48,595 bases of DNA from an uncultured Eudoraea sp. Lineage in GTDB: Bacteria; Bacteroidota; Bacteroidia; Flavobacteriales; Flavobacteriaceae. The stretch spans positions 1-48,595 of the forward strand of contig NZ_CAMYIP010000111.1 of NCBI RefSeq assembly GCF_947258525.1, written 5' to 3'. The position numbers and the translations under genes were made by a program. Under the pieces are notes generated by a model. That model was not told where the DNA came from and made no database searches. It saw nothing but the letters and a program-made list of their open reading frames with translations. Position 1 is the stretch's first letter. The number at the start of each line of letters is the position of its first letter. This document shows positions 1-7,888 of this stretch, piece after piece.

Positions 1-170
1 TGAGTATGAGAAATCTCAATTTAGGTGCTTTCAATGACACCTAAATGCAGTCTGGATTTCTCAATCGTTGCTTCGCAACTTATGTCGAAATGACCAGGTC
101 GGTTTCTAATAAGCTGATTTAAGCTACATCTGTCATTTCGAACCGAACAAAGTGAGTGTGAGAAATCTCG
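1..170. repeat. REP-like palindromic intergenic repeats
   Basis: Three related units are visible. One at 132-170 reads from gtcatttcg to gagaaatctcg. One at 55-94 is the same unit inverted (gatttctca ... cgaaatgac) with an internal hairpin gttgc-ttc-gcaac at 67-79. A partial copy at 1-17 ends in gagaaatctc and runs off the window. A separate 9-bp perfect hairpin (atttaggtg / cacctaaat) lies at 19-46. Units that begin gtcatttcg and end gagaaatctc are, from memory, common intergenic repeats in Flavobacteriaceae. No other copy was noticed in this window. Confidence 0.7.
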
Positions 171-365
171 TATAATCCCTTAGGAATCACCGCCAAAAAA
201 CCCAAAATACCGATTAAGGGTTTTGGGCCATGAATCTTTATATCCGAAATAATTATCACTTTATCGTAATTTTTTCCAAGTACCGAAAAATAAGGTGCTT
301 TCAGCGATTAATACCCTAAGGATATCACTTTCTGTAGTTATTTTATTGTACCCAAATCTAATAAC
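171..365. other. AT-rich intergenic stretch
   Basis: Together with the repeats at 1-170 this makes a 365-base stretch without a gene. Apart from a short repeat of taggtgctttc (22-32 and 293-303) I see no coding potential and no clear TTG/TAnnTTTG promoter in front of the gene at 366. Confidence 0.4.
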
Positions 366-623
366 ATGAAAGCCTTTTTAACCTTAGTACTTATACTTTT
401 ATTCGGAGCAGCCGCTCTGGCCCAAAAAACTACAGACTATGGTAAAGTTGAAACATTACAAATGGATATTGTTTTGGATAGTAGCCTTTCTATTTCTCAC
501 AATAGTGGGCAAATTGAGGCAGCAAAAAAAGACGCTGTTACGCGCTTATACAAATTCAAGAATACAAGAGTAAAGAGAGCGTTAGCTTTTTCTACGAAAA
601 AAAACAAACCCAAATTAGCCTAA
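366..623 (+). CDS. Small exported protein of unknown function (85 aa)
   Basis: The protein starts with a clear signal peptide (charged MK, then hydrophobic residues 3-17, likely cleavage after ALA at 17-19). The mature part is about 65 residues, very basic at its C-terminus (KFKNTRVKRALAF, then KKNKPK). I recall similar short exported proteins with the signature KVETLQMDIVLDSS in Flavobacteriaceae, but know of no function. It is followed after 10 bases by a 37-codon membrane peptide gene on the same strand, so the two are probably one transcript. Start, length and codon pattern look like a real gene. Function unknown. Confidence 0.75.
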   Translation: MKAFLTLVLILLFGAAALAQKTTDYGKVETLQMDIVLDSSLSISHNSGQIEAAKKDAVTRLYKFKNTRVKRALAFSTKKNKPKLA

Positions 624-633
624 TCCCAATCTT

Positions 634-747
634 ATGATACTATTTATTCTATTATTACCCGTTGCACTTTTAATGAGTTATGTCATTGTTTTTCCAAAAA
701 CAAAAGGTGTTTTAAGACCTATTAAAGTACACACAGGACGAAGATAA
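634..747 (+). CDS. 37-residue single-pass membrane peptide
   Basis: Reading from ATG at 634 to TAA at 745 gives a 37-residue product. One strongly hydrophobic segment (residues 2-20, ILFILLLPVALLMSYVIVF) is followed by a basic tail (PKTKGVLRPIKVHTGRR). That topology, one membrane span and a positive cytoplasmic tail, is typical of real small membrane proteins. It lies 10 bases after the preceding exported-protein gene on the same strand, which suggests a two-gene transcript. It has no family that I recognise. The main doubt is its size. Confidence 0.5.
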   Translation: MILFILLLPVALLMSYVIVFPKTKGVLRPIKVHTGRR

Positions 748-796
748 GTTCACACTTTATAAGCTCAAGTAAAGCAAGGTTAGATCAAGACGACTC

Positions 797-2365
797 TTAT
801 TCCTGAATACCGGGTTGTTTAATCTGATAATTCAGGCGATCTTTCTCTGCGTCTACCATCTGTTTAACTTCTTTAAGAAGTGCTTTGGCATCGTAGATTA
901 TACCATCCTTTATGGTGTATTTTACTCCGCCAACCCGTACAACTTCATTATCTTCGGTAAGTTTTATGGCTCCAGTACCATATAATACTTTCAGATTTTG
1001 AAGTGGATTTTCGGATACAATAACAAAATCTGCCAGTTTGCCAACGGTAACGGTGCCTATTTGATCATCCATGCCCAGGGCCTCTGCTCCGTTCAGGGTC
1101 GCTGAACGAATAATTTCTAAAGGGTGAAACCCGGCTTCCCGCAGCAACTCCATTTCCCGGATATAGGCGAAACCATAAAGCTGAAAGATAAAGCCCGAAT
1201 CTGAACCCGTAGTAACTCTGCCACCTCTATTCTTATATTCGTTTACAAACGTCATCCAGAGCTTGTAATTCTCCTTCCATGCTACTTCCTGTTCTGTTCC
1301 CCAATAATGCCAATAGGAGCCATGGCTGATTTTACTAGGTTGGTAGAAATCCCACAAAGATGGCAGGGTATAGTCTTCATGCCATTCCGCGCGTCGTGCC
1401 CTGTGCAGATCACGACTTGCTTCATAAATATTAAAGGTTGGATCCAGGGTAAAATCTAAGGAGATAAGCTCGTCCATAACTTTATTCCAATGCTCTGAAT
1501 AGGGTTTTGCAGCCTGTTGCCAAAGCTTACCTGCCTCTTCAAAGCGGTGCTGTTCATTGTTATAATTATAATTCAGAGGGTAATCCTGTACTGTGCGGTC
1601 TTCAAAAAGGGCTTCCGGTAGTCCATACCAGTGCTCCATACTTGTTAAACCTGCCCTTGCCGAATGTAGGACATTCCATCTGGCAACATTGAGTTGAGCA
1701 TGATGACAAGCAGATCGCAGGCCTAATTTTTTGTTTTCATCTAAAGCCGCCGTCATAATTTCGGGAGGTGATCCAAATAACTTAATGCCATCAGCCCCTT
1801 TTTTTACATTGTTCCGTACCCATTCACGCGCCATTTCAGGAGTAGTGATTGATGCATCACTACCCTGACCAAAACCTGTATACGCCAAAATTCGCGGTGC
1901 TACAATTTCATTTTTGGCACTTTTTCTTTTCAAGTCTATTGTAAAGTCTATGCCTCGTCCGCTTGGTTCCCTTACGGTGGTAATTCCATGAGCCATCCAG
2001 AGCTTAAAAACATAATCGGGTTCTGCGCCCTGAGCTTTTCCTCCAATATGCCCATGCATATCCACAAAGCCCGGAAGCAAATACATCCCTTCGCAATTCA
2101 GTTCTTTGCCACCCTGTTTTAATTGCGGACGGTCTGAATCTTTTATAGCTACCCCGGGATAACCAACAACTTTAATGTCCTTAATACGATTATTTACAAC
2201 TTCAATATCTACCGGACCAAGTGGTGGAGCCCCGTTGCCGTTTATTAAAGTGACACCTCTGATAATGAGTTGAGAAAATGGTCCATCGCCCTTGCTATTC
2301 TGCGCAAATATTAAAAGATTTGAAAATAAGATGAGGATTAAAAAGGAATATTTTTTTTTGTTCAT
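797..2365 (-). CDS. Exported amidohydrolase-family metal hydrolase
   Basis: An amidohydrolase of the imidazolonepropionase/dipeptidase-like type, which hydrolyses C-N bonds with one or two metal ions. From the chosen start (522 aa): signal peptide 1-21 (ending IFAQ), beta-sandwich strand ending LPGFVDMHGH with metal ligands H104 and H106, bridging lysine in GIKLFG (K195), histidines H221/H222 and H245, and the catalytic Asp in TTGSDSG (D389). I start at ATG 2365, not at 2401, because it gives a clean signal peptide and lies one base beyond the stop codon of the upstream M14 peptidase gene. That spacing implies translational coupling. The pair probably act together in the periplasm, for example peptide trimming then dipeptide or amide hydrolysis; this pairing is inference. 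The substrate cannot be read from sequence. Confidence 0.85.
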   Translation of the reverse strand: MNKKKYSFLILILFSNLLIFAQNSKGDGPFSQLIIRGVTLINGNGAPPLGPVDIEVVNNRIKDIKVVGYPGVAIKDSDRPQLKQGGKELNCEGMYLLPGFVDMHGHIGGKAQGAEPDYVFKLWMAHGITTVREPSGRGIDFTIDLKRKSAKNEIVAPRILAYTGFGQGSDASITTPEMAREWVRNNVKKGADGIKLFGSPPEIMTAALDENKKLGLRSACHHAQLNVARWNVLHSARAGLTSMEHWYGLPEALFEDRTVQDYPLNYNYNNEQHRFEEAGKLWQQAAKPYSEHWNKVMDELISLDFTLDPTFNIYEASRDLHRARRAEWHEDYTLPSLWDFYQPSKISHGSYWHYWGTEQEVAWKENYKLWMTFVNEYKNRGGRVTTGSDSGFIFQLYGFAYIREMELLREAGFHPLEIIRSATLNGAEALGMDDQIGTVTVGKLADFVIVSENPLQNLKVLYGTGAIKLTEDNEVVRVGGVKYTIKDGIIYDAKALLKEVKQMVDAEKDRLNYQIKQPGIQE

Positions 2366-2366
2366 A

Positions 2367-4892
2367 CTAGTCTTCTTTTTTAGGTACTTCAATTTTATCA
2401 CCTAAAAACAAGGCATTGAGGAACAGACGATTTGTTCCGTACCACGATCCCCTGAAGTTAGGATTATCAGCAAATAAAATTACTCGGCCTTCGTCTAAAG
2501 GGCTAACAATAAGTGAAGCTGAGGATTTTAAGAATTCTTCGCTGTTCTTCTTGCTGATATATCCGTCTATTAGGGCATTTCTGGAATACCTTGCTACAGT
2601 GGAATACTCATTTCTACTTGCTGAAAGCCATACATTATTATTCTTATAAACCGGGATGTCTGTATCTCTATAACCAAAAGCCAGCGGGTGTGTAATATCC
2701 AGATCAACCTTTAATATAACCCCTCCAATACTTTCTTTACCCAGGTTTTCACTAGCATCCACATAAGGTTTTCTAAATACTGCTTTCGTAGAATCTATCT
2801 CAGATTTTACAAGCTTCTCTTTTACTATTTTCTTATCGATGACCCATTCGGAGGCTGTTCCTATAGTAATCAGGGTATTCCCTTTTTTAACCCAGTCTGA
2901 AAGTTTCGCTTGCTGCTCTTCTGTAAACTTATATTCACCTGAAATCATTACCAGTGTATTATACTCGTCGAGCTTTACCTCATCGTAATTCCTGATAGGT
3001 ATTTTAGTAATTGGCATATTTACCCGGGTATCCAATAAATGCCAAACCTCTCCGGCTTCATATGAGCGGGTTCCACCTCCTATGAGCATTGCAGCTTTGG
3101 GTTTGGTTAACGGGCGAATATTCCTGCTGCCCAGATCAATTCCCCCGCTGTTGTAACCAGTGGCCATCCCATAAATAGGAACCTGGTATTTTTCTTGTGC
3201 CTCAAGCACCCATTTATATACCTCATCCGAATCTTTCTTTTGAAGGCTTACGGGAAGTACTAAGGCTCCATAATTAAAAGACTTGCTGGTATTATCAAGC
3301 TTTGTTGTAAATGGTTTAAAGGCAGAAGAAAGTACCAATTCTTTGGATTGAAGAAAATTTAAAACTGCCGGCGCATTGTAATCATCCCAATCAATTATAT
3401 AGGCATAATCAGATTTCTGAACTGGATCGACATTTATAAGATCGGCAGTTGAGCTTATTTGTTCTCCCAGGTTAACCCTCCTAAGTCCCCTGTAATTGAT
3501 ATTGTAGAAATTTGCGACAGACCAGGCCGAAGCATCGTAGAAAACACTGTCACGGTACTTTTTATATGTTTCAAACATGGTTTGAACCATCCTGTACTGG
3601 GGTTGGGATGTAGGAACAACATAAGATTCTTTACCATATTTATAAACGTTTATTTTGTGGATTAGAAGTTTGTCAATAAATGCCTTTATCCGATTTTGGT
3701 CGTAACTATCCCCAAAACTGTATCCTTGTATTCCCTTTATTGCAGAATTCATCATGGCTGTCTTAAAGAACTCTTTTTGATATGATCGAAGAAAATTCTT
3801 GTTCTCAACTGCTGCTTTAACCGTGGTAATGCTGGAAACGTATTGATTGCGGATGGTAAAGGGAAAGGTAATTTCTCCATAGTCAGTTTTCTGTTTATGG
3901 CCCCTGGAGCTGGCTTGTTCAAATAAAAGGCCCAGGCCACCCTGAATATCCGGATAGGACGAACCGTAACCGGGATAGGTGCCATCAAAAGCTTCTTTTG
4001 TAAAATATAATGAACCAATACTATCCAAAGCCTTGGCAAAGTAGTTCCCGAATATATTATTGAGGTCTTCATAGTTTTTTTTTGGCATAATAGGGTTTAG
4101 TGATCCATTTGGCTTCATTGGTTCAAAGAAATAGGTGCTTTGCGAACCCATTTCATGAAAATCCGTCACCACATTAGGATACCACTCGTGATACCATTTG
4201 AGTTTTCCACGACTTTCCGGGTTTATTGCCAAAAGCCAGTCTCTGTTGAGGTCAAACCAGTAATGATTGGTCCTACCGCCTGGCCAGTATTCGTTATGCT
4301 CCGCGTCCTGCGGATCCGCCACTAATGGCTTCCCCTGGTAACTATTAGCCCACTGTGTATGCCTGTCACGGCCATCTGGATTGATAGTCGGATCTATAAA
4401 GATTACTGCATTGGTCAGGTAATTAAGTATCTCGGGATTTTCTGAAGCTACAAAGGTATAAGCGCTCAAAAGGGCTGCTTCGGAACTTGAAGGCTCATTA
4501 CCGTGAACATTATATCCCAAATTAATAAAAACAGGAAGTGAATCATCCGAAGAAGTAGATTTACCCGGATCGGTAAATGCAAGGTGCCTTTCCTTAATAG
4601 ATTCAAGATTAGCTAAATTATCCGGGGTAGTTATGGTTAAGATTACCAATTTACGTCCTTCATGTGTTTGGCCATATTCGTAAATAGAGGCCCTGTCTGA
4701 AAGCTCTGCAAGTTTATTTAAATAAGCCACGATCAGATCATGCCTGGTATGGCGTTCTCCAATTTCATATCCTAAAAATTCTTCGGGAGAAGGGATGTTA
4801 CTATTAAAAGGATGAAATTTTTTAAAAAAATAATCCTGGCTGAACAGGAGGGTACTAAAAAGCAAAAAACATATTAGAAAAGAATTCCTCAT
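2367..4892 (-). CDS. Exported M14-family zinc carboxypeptidase
   Basis: A zinc metallopeptidase of family M14, 841 aa. Signal peptide 1-19 (ends FSQ). The zinc site is HGNE (H130, E133) with the third ligand in DFHEMGS (H246). NPDG (171-174), LNRDW (215-219) and a glutamate in GLLFEQASS (E325) match the substrate-binding and catalytic positions of the family. The catalytic domain takes up about residues 35-370. The remaining half includes a segment around AMLIGGGTRSYEAGEVW, which resembles a class I glutamine amidotransferase-like (flavodoxin-like) fold often found at the C-terminus of large bacterial M14 proteins. It is the first gene of a two-gene unit with the amidohydrolase. No type IX secretion C-terminal domain is evident, so the product is probably periplasmic. 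Confidence 0.88.
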   Translation of the reverse strand: MRNSFLICFLLFSTLLFSQDYFFKKFHPFNSNIPSPEEFLGYEIGERHTRHDLIVAYLNKLAELSDRASIYEYGQTHEGRKLVILTITTPDNLANLESIKERHLAFTDPGKSTSSDDSLPVFINLGYNVHGNEPSSSEAALLSAYTFVASENPEILNYLTNAVIFIDPTINPDGRDRHTQWANSYQGKPLVADPQDAEHNEYWPGGRTNHYWFDLNRDWLLAINPESRGKLKWYHEWYPNVVTDFHEMGSQSTYFFEPMKPNGSLNPIMPKKNYEDLNNIFGNYFAKALDSIGSLYFTKEAFDGTYPGYGSSYPDIQGGLGLLFEQASSRGHKQKTDYGEITFPFTIRNQYVSSITTVKAAVENKNFLRSYQKEFFKTAMMNSAIKGIQGYSFGDSYDQNRIKAFIDKLLIHKINVYKYGKESYVVPTSQPQYRMVQTMFETYKKYRDSVFYDASAWSVANFYNINYRGLRRVNLGEQISSTADLINVDPVQKSDYAYIIDWDDYNAPAVLNFLQSKELVLSSAFKPFTTKLDNTSKSFNYGALVLPVSLQKKDSDEVYKWVLEAQEKYQVPIYGMATGYNSGGIDLGSRNIRPLTKPKAAMLIGGGTRSYEAGEVWHLLDTRVNMPITKIPIRNYDEVKLDEYNTLVMISGEYKFTEEQQAKLSDWVKKGNTLITIGTASEWVIDKKIVKEKLVKSEIDSTKAVFRKPYVDASENLGKESIGGVILKVDLDITHPLAFGYRDTDIPVYKNNNVWLSASRNEYSTVARYSRNALIDGYISKKNSEEFLKSSASLIVSPLDEGRVILFADNPNFRGSWYGTNRLFLNALFLGDKIEVPKKED

Positions 4893-5012
4893 GAGGGCAA
4901 TTTTTGAGTTAGTCGGCTAAATATAGTTATAAATTGCTTTGTGTAGTAGTCTTTTACATTGGGAATACCTTGTACCATAAACACATAGTACCTGTCTCGG
5001 ATTATGTATCCT

Positions 5013-6233
5013 TTAAGCTACCGACTGATGAAAATCGCTCTGTCCTATTTCTTTAAAATTAATGATATAGTTAGTTCCTTTTTTAGAAAAATCCCTTATA
5101 ATTGATCCCTTCAGTTGACGGGTAAGGTTATGAATTAATTTTAAGCCTAACGAGCGGGTATTTTTAAAATTCACTTCTTCTGAAAAACCTACACCATTAT
5201 CTCCAATATTGAGCACATAGTCCTTGTCGGCGATTTTCTTTAGTTCAATATGGATTTCCCCCTGGTCATTACCTTTTATACCATATTTAAGGGCATTTGT
5301 GAGCGCCTCATTGATTAGGAGCCCAAGTGGAATAGCCGTATCTATGCCCAATTCAATTTGAGGAATAGTAATGTTAACAGAAACATTACTATCGGCCCCC
5401 TTAACTGATTTAACAAGGTATTCGCTTAATTCCTCTACATAGGATTTATAGTCTATTTTAGACAAATCTTCGCGCATGTATAGCATTTCATGTACCATCG
5501 CCATTGCGATGACTCTATTCTGACTGCTTTTTATCAGATTTTTTACTTTTTCATCTTCAATACCCCTTGATTGAAGGCTTAAAAGGCTGGATACTGTTTG
5601 CAGGTTATTTTTAACCCTGTGATGTACCTCTTGCAGTAGTGTGTCTTTTTCATGTATCCGTTCTTCTATTTCCATCTTGGTTTTATAAAGTCTATGGTGA
5701 GCTTTTAAGAGGTTTTTACCGAGAACTCCGCCCAAAAGGTAAACGGAGAATATTACGCTCAAAAAGCTAAAAAGGTCCCGACTCTCTTCAGGAATGACAT
5801 TCCGGGTTAACGAAAAATCTGAAATTTCCTGAACAAAAATTAATGCAATAATTAGAATGGTGAGGTACAGATATATTTTTCCATAATTGCGTGTTGTAGC
5901 ATATCCTGCAAATACAACAATTGCAAGTACAAAAATAAACGGACTGTTTATGCCACCTGTTAACATGGTGATTGCCGTAGCAGAAGCTAAGCCAAGGATA
6001 GATAGTATGTTATAGGTAAGGGTCAGATTTTGATGAGAAGCATAAGCCAGATTATTTATTATGCTTAATGCACCAAAGGCAATAAATATATGTGGAACTA
6101 TTTCAAAAACATCAAGAAAAAAGAGACAAATCAAACCGAAAACCAATGAGGAAATAGAAGCAAAATAGCTTACCCTAAGGGTCAGGCGTATTTTGTCCTG
6201 TATACGGTGCTGATGTTTGACTGCTTTTTCCAT
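5013..6233 (-). CDS. Membrane sensor histidine kinase (HisKA_2 type)
   Basis: A 406-aa histidine kinase. Residues about 20-175 hold five or six membrane segments with no large periplasmic domain, so the signal is probably sensed in or near the membrane. The phosphoacceptor region reads QEVHHRVKNNLQTVSSLL (H204/H205), typical of the HisKA_2/HWE-like class. The ATPase domain follows with an N-box (LINEALTNALKYG) and a G-box (IGDNGVGF), then SLGLKLIHNL. No response regulator is adjacent, so it is an orphan in this window. Kinases of this class often signal to stand-alone regulators. Signal and partner are unknown. Confidence 0.88.
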   Translation of the reverse strand: MEKAVKHQHRIQDKIRLTLRVSYFASISSLVFGLICLFFLDVFEIVPHIFIAFGALSIINNLAYASHQNLTLTYNILSILGLASATAITMLTGGINSPFIFVLAIVVFAGYATTRNYGKIYLYLTILIIALIFVQEISDFSLTRNVIPEESRDLFSFLSVIFSVYLLGGVLGKNLLKAHHRLYKTKMEIEERIHEKDTLLQEVHHRVKNNLQTVSSLLSLQSRGIEDEKVKNLIKSSQNRVIAMAMVHEMLYMREDLSKIDYKSYVEELSEYLVKSVKGADSNVSVNITIPQIELGIDTAIPLGLLINEALTNALKYGIKGNDQGEIHIELKKIADKDYVLNIGDNGVGFSEEVNFKNTRSLGLKLIHNLTRQLKGSIIRDFSKKGTNYIINFKEIGQSDFHQSVA

Positions 6234-6395
6234 GATTTAAATTATTTTCATTAATGCAGATGTGCCACATATGGAAAATCGCAACCTTAAATGGGCAGCG
6301 AATTCCCCTCGTAGTGTAAAGCTATATATGTTTTATTTAATATTCAACAGCTATACCAACAAATAATAATTTTATTATTGACAGTATATTGTGTG

Positions 6396-7790
6396 CTAGT
6401 TACGCACCTCCTGAGGCTGTAAATTAGTTAGGTCTTTGATTTTAACAGCGCTACCCGATTCAATGCTCTTTCTAGCTGCAATGCCTATAAGTACGGACAT
6501 TGCGCCGTCTCTACTTCCTGCCGTCCGGCCAAAAGGGTCATCAGAATCAGCACTTCTAAACATTTTATCTTGCAAACGTTTATCACCTCCGCCATGACCA
6601 CTTTTTTCCATTTCCACCACCACAGTTTCGAAATCCTTCCACAATTTATGTACTATGATGGGTTCATTATGGCCAGTTTCATTTTTATTCTGTTCCATTT
6701 CCTTGTCGTGCATCTCGGCCTGATCGATATTCATTTCTTTATAATAAGGAATGTCCATCCATGCTTCCATTCTTCCTTCGGTTCCGTTAAAAGCAACACG
6801 CCAACCTTCGAACGGTGAATAGGTGGTAAGTGAATAATTTAATTGCACATTATTTTGATATTTAACCTGCGCCGACATCTTATCATATATATCTATTTCA
6901 TTTCTAAAAAGGCAGTTATCCCTGATATACCCATCGTATTTCTCATTGTTTGCGTATAGATCAGTTAAAAACTTGTTTTTAGTAATGTCCCAATAGAAAT
7001 CACATTTGGATTGATGATCACAATTTCTGCAGTTATCCCCTCTGAGAGGTCCATTTTTACCATAAAACTCCAAATCACCAAACGCAAATACTTCCGATGG
7101 TTCCGAATTAATCCACCAGTTAAGAAGGTCGAAATGATGTGTGGCCTTATGTACCCATAAAGACCCGCTGCTTTCCATCTGTCCGTGCCATCTTCGGAAA
7201 TAACTGGCACCATGGTAGGTGTTCAGATACCAATGAAAGTCAACTGAAGTTAGTTTGCCAATGGTATTTTCAGCCAGTAACTGCTTTATTTTCGTATTAT
7301 AAGGGCTCCATCGGTAGTTAAAACCTACAATTAGGTTTTTACCTGATTTTTTTTCCATATCCAGAATGGCCTGACATTTAATTTCATCTGTGGTTAAGGG
7401 TTTTTCGGTAAGAACATCGCATCCCATATCCATAGCCTTAATAATAAATTCATGGTGCGTTGCATCTTTGGTAGTTACTATTACAAGATCGGGTCTGGAG
7501 TTGCGGATCATAATATCAAAATCTGCAAACGTGGAGCAATTGGCACCGATATATTCCTTTCCAAAAGCAAGACGTCCCGGATTAATATCACACAAGCCTA
7601 CAAATTCAAGAATATCCGAATACTCGTCAACAAGGCGTTTTCCCCAAAAAGTGATACCTCGAATACCCGTGCCTACAAGTGCAACTTTTAGTTTTTCATT
7701 CATTCCAAAATCAAACTGTGTAATTGGCATTACAGAAGAGGCAGCTAGCATGCTTAAGGAGGTCAGGAATTTACGTCTGGTAGTGTTCAT
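6396..7790 (-). CDS. Tat-exported Gfo/Idh/MocA-family oxidoreductase
   Basis: 464 aa. The N-terminus carries a twin-arginine signal (RRKFLTS at 5-11, then a hydrophobic stretch ending about 22), so the protein is exported folded, with its cofactor. A Rossmann fold begins at VALVGTGIRG (36-45). The EKP motif (129-131) and the C-terminal beta-sheet domain are typical of the Gfo/Idh/MocA family, which acts on sugars and cyclitols with NAD(P). A four-cysteine cluster (C254, C257, C263, C293) sits in the second domain and could bind a metal or iron-sulfur centre. The gene stands alone, downstream of the secA terminator. The substrate is unknown. Confidence 0.85.
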   Translation of the reverse strand: MNTTRRKFLTSLSMLAASSVMPITQFDFGMNEKLKVALVGTGIRGITFWGKRLVDEYSDILEFVGLCDINPGRLAFGKEYIGANCSTFADFDIMIRNSRPDLVIVTTKDATHHEFIIKAMDMGCDVLTEKPLTTDEIKCQAILDMEKKSGKNLIVGFNYRWSPYNTKIKQLLAENTIGKLTSVDFHWYLNTYHGASYFRRWHGQMESSGSLWVHKATHHFDLLNWWINSEPSEVFAFGDLEFYGKNGPLRGDNCRNCDHQSKCDFYWDITKNKFLTDLYANNEKYDGYIRDNCLFRNEIDIYDKMSAQVKYQNNVQLNYSLTTYSPFEGWRVAFNGTEGRMEAWMDIPYYKEMNIDQAEMHDKEMEQNKNETGHNEPIIVHKLWKDFETVVVEMEKSGHGGGDKRLQDKMFRSADSDDPFGRTAGSRDGAMSVLIGIAARKSIESGSAVKIKDLTNLQPQEVRN

Positions 7791-7839
7791 CAGAAAATAA
7801 TAAAGGGTTAATACCTAAAGATAGGGCATTTTTGAACAA

Positions 7840-7869
7840 AAAAAGGTGTCCGTATGCGGACACCTTTTT
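7840..7869 (-). terminator. Rho-independent terminator of secA
   Basis: A perfect 13-bp stem (aaaaaggtgtccg / cggacaccttttt) with loop tatg, about 20 bases past the secA stop. On the minus strand it is followed by a further T run. Confidence 0.9.
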
Positions 7870-7888
7870 ACTGTTTGTGATTAATTTG

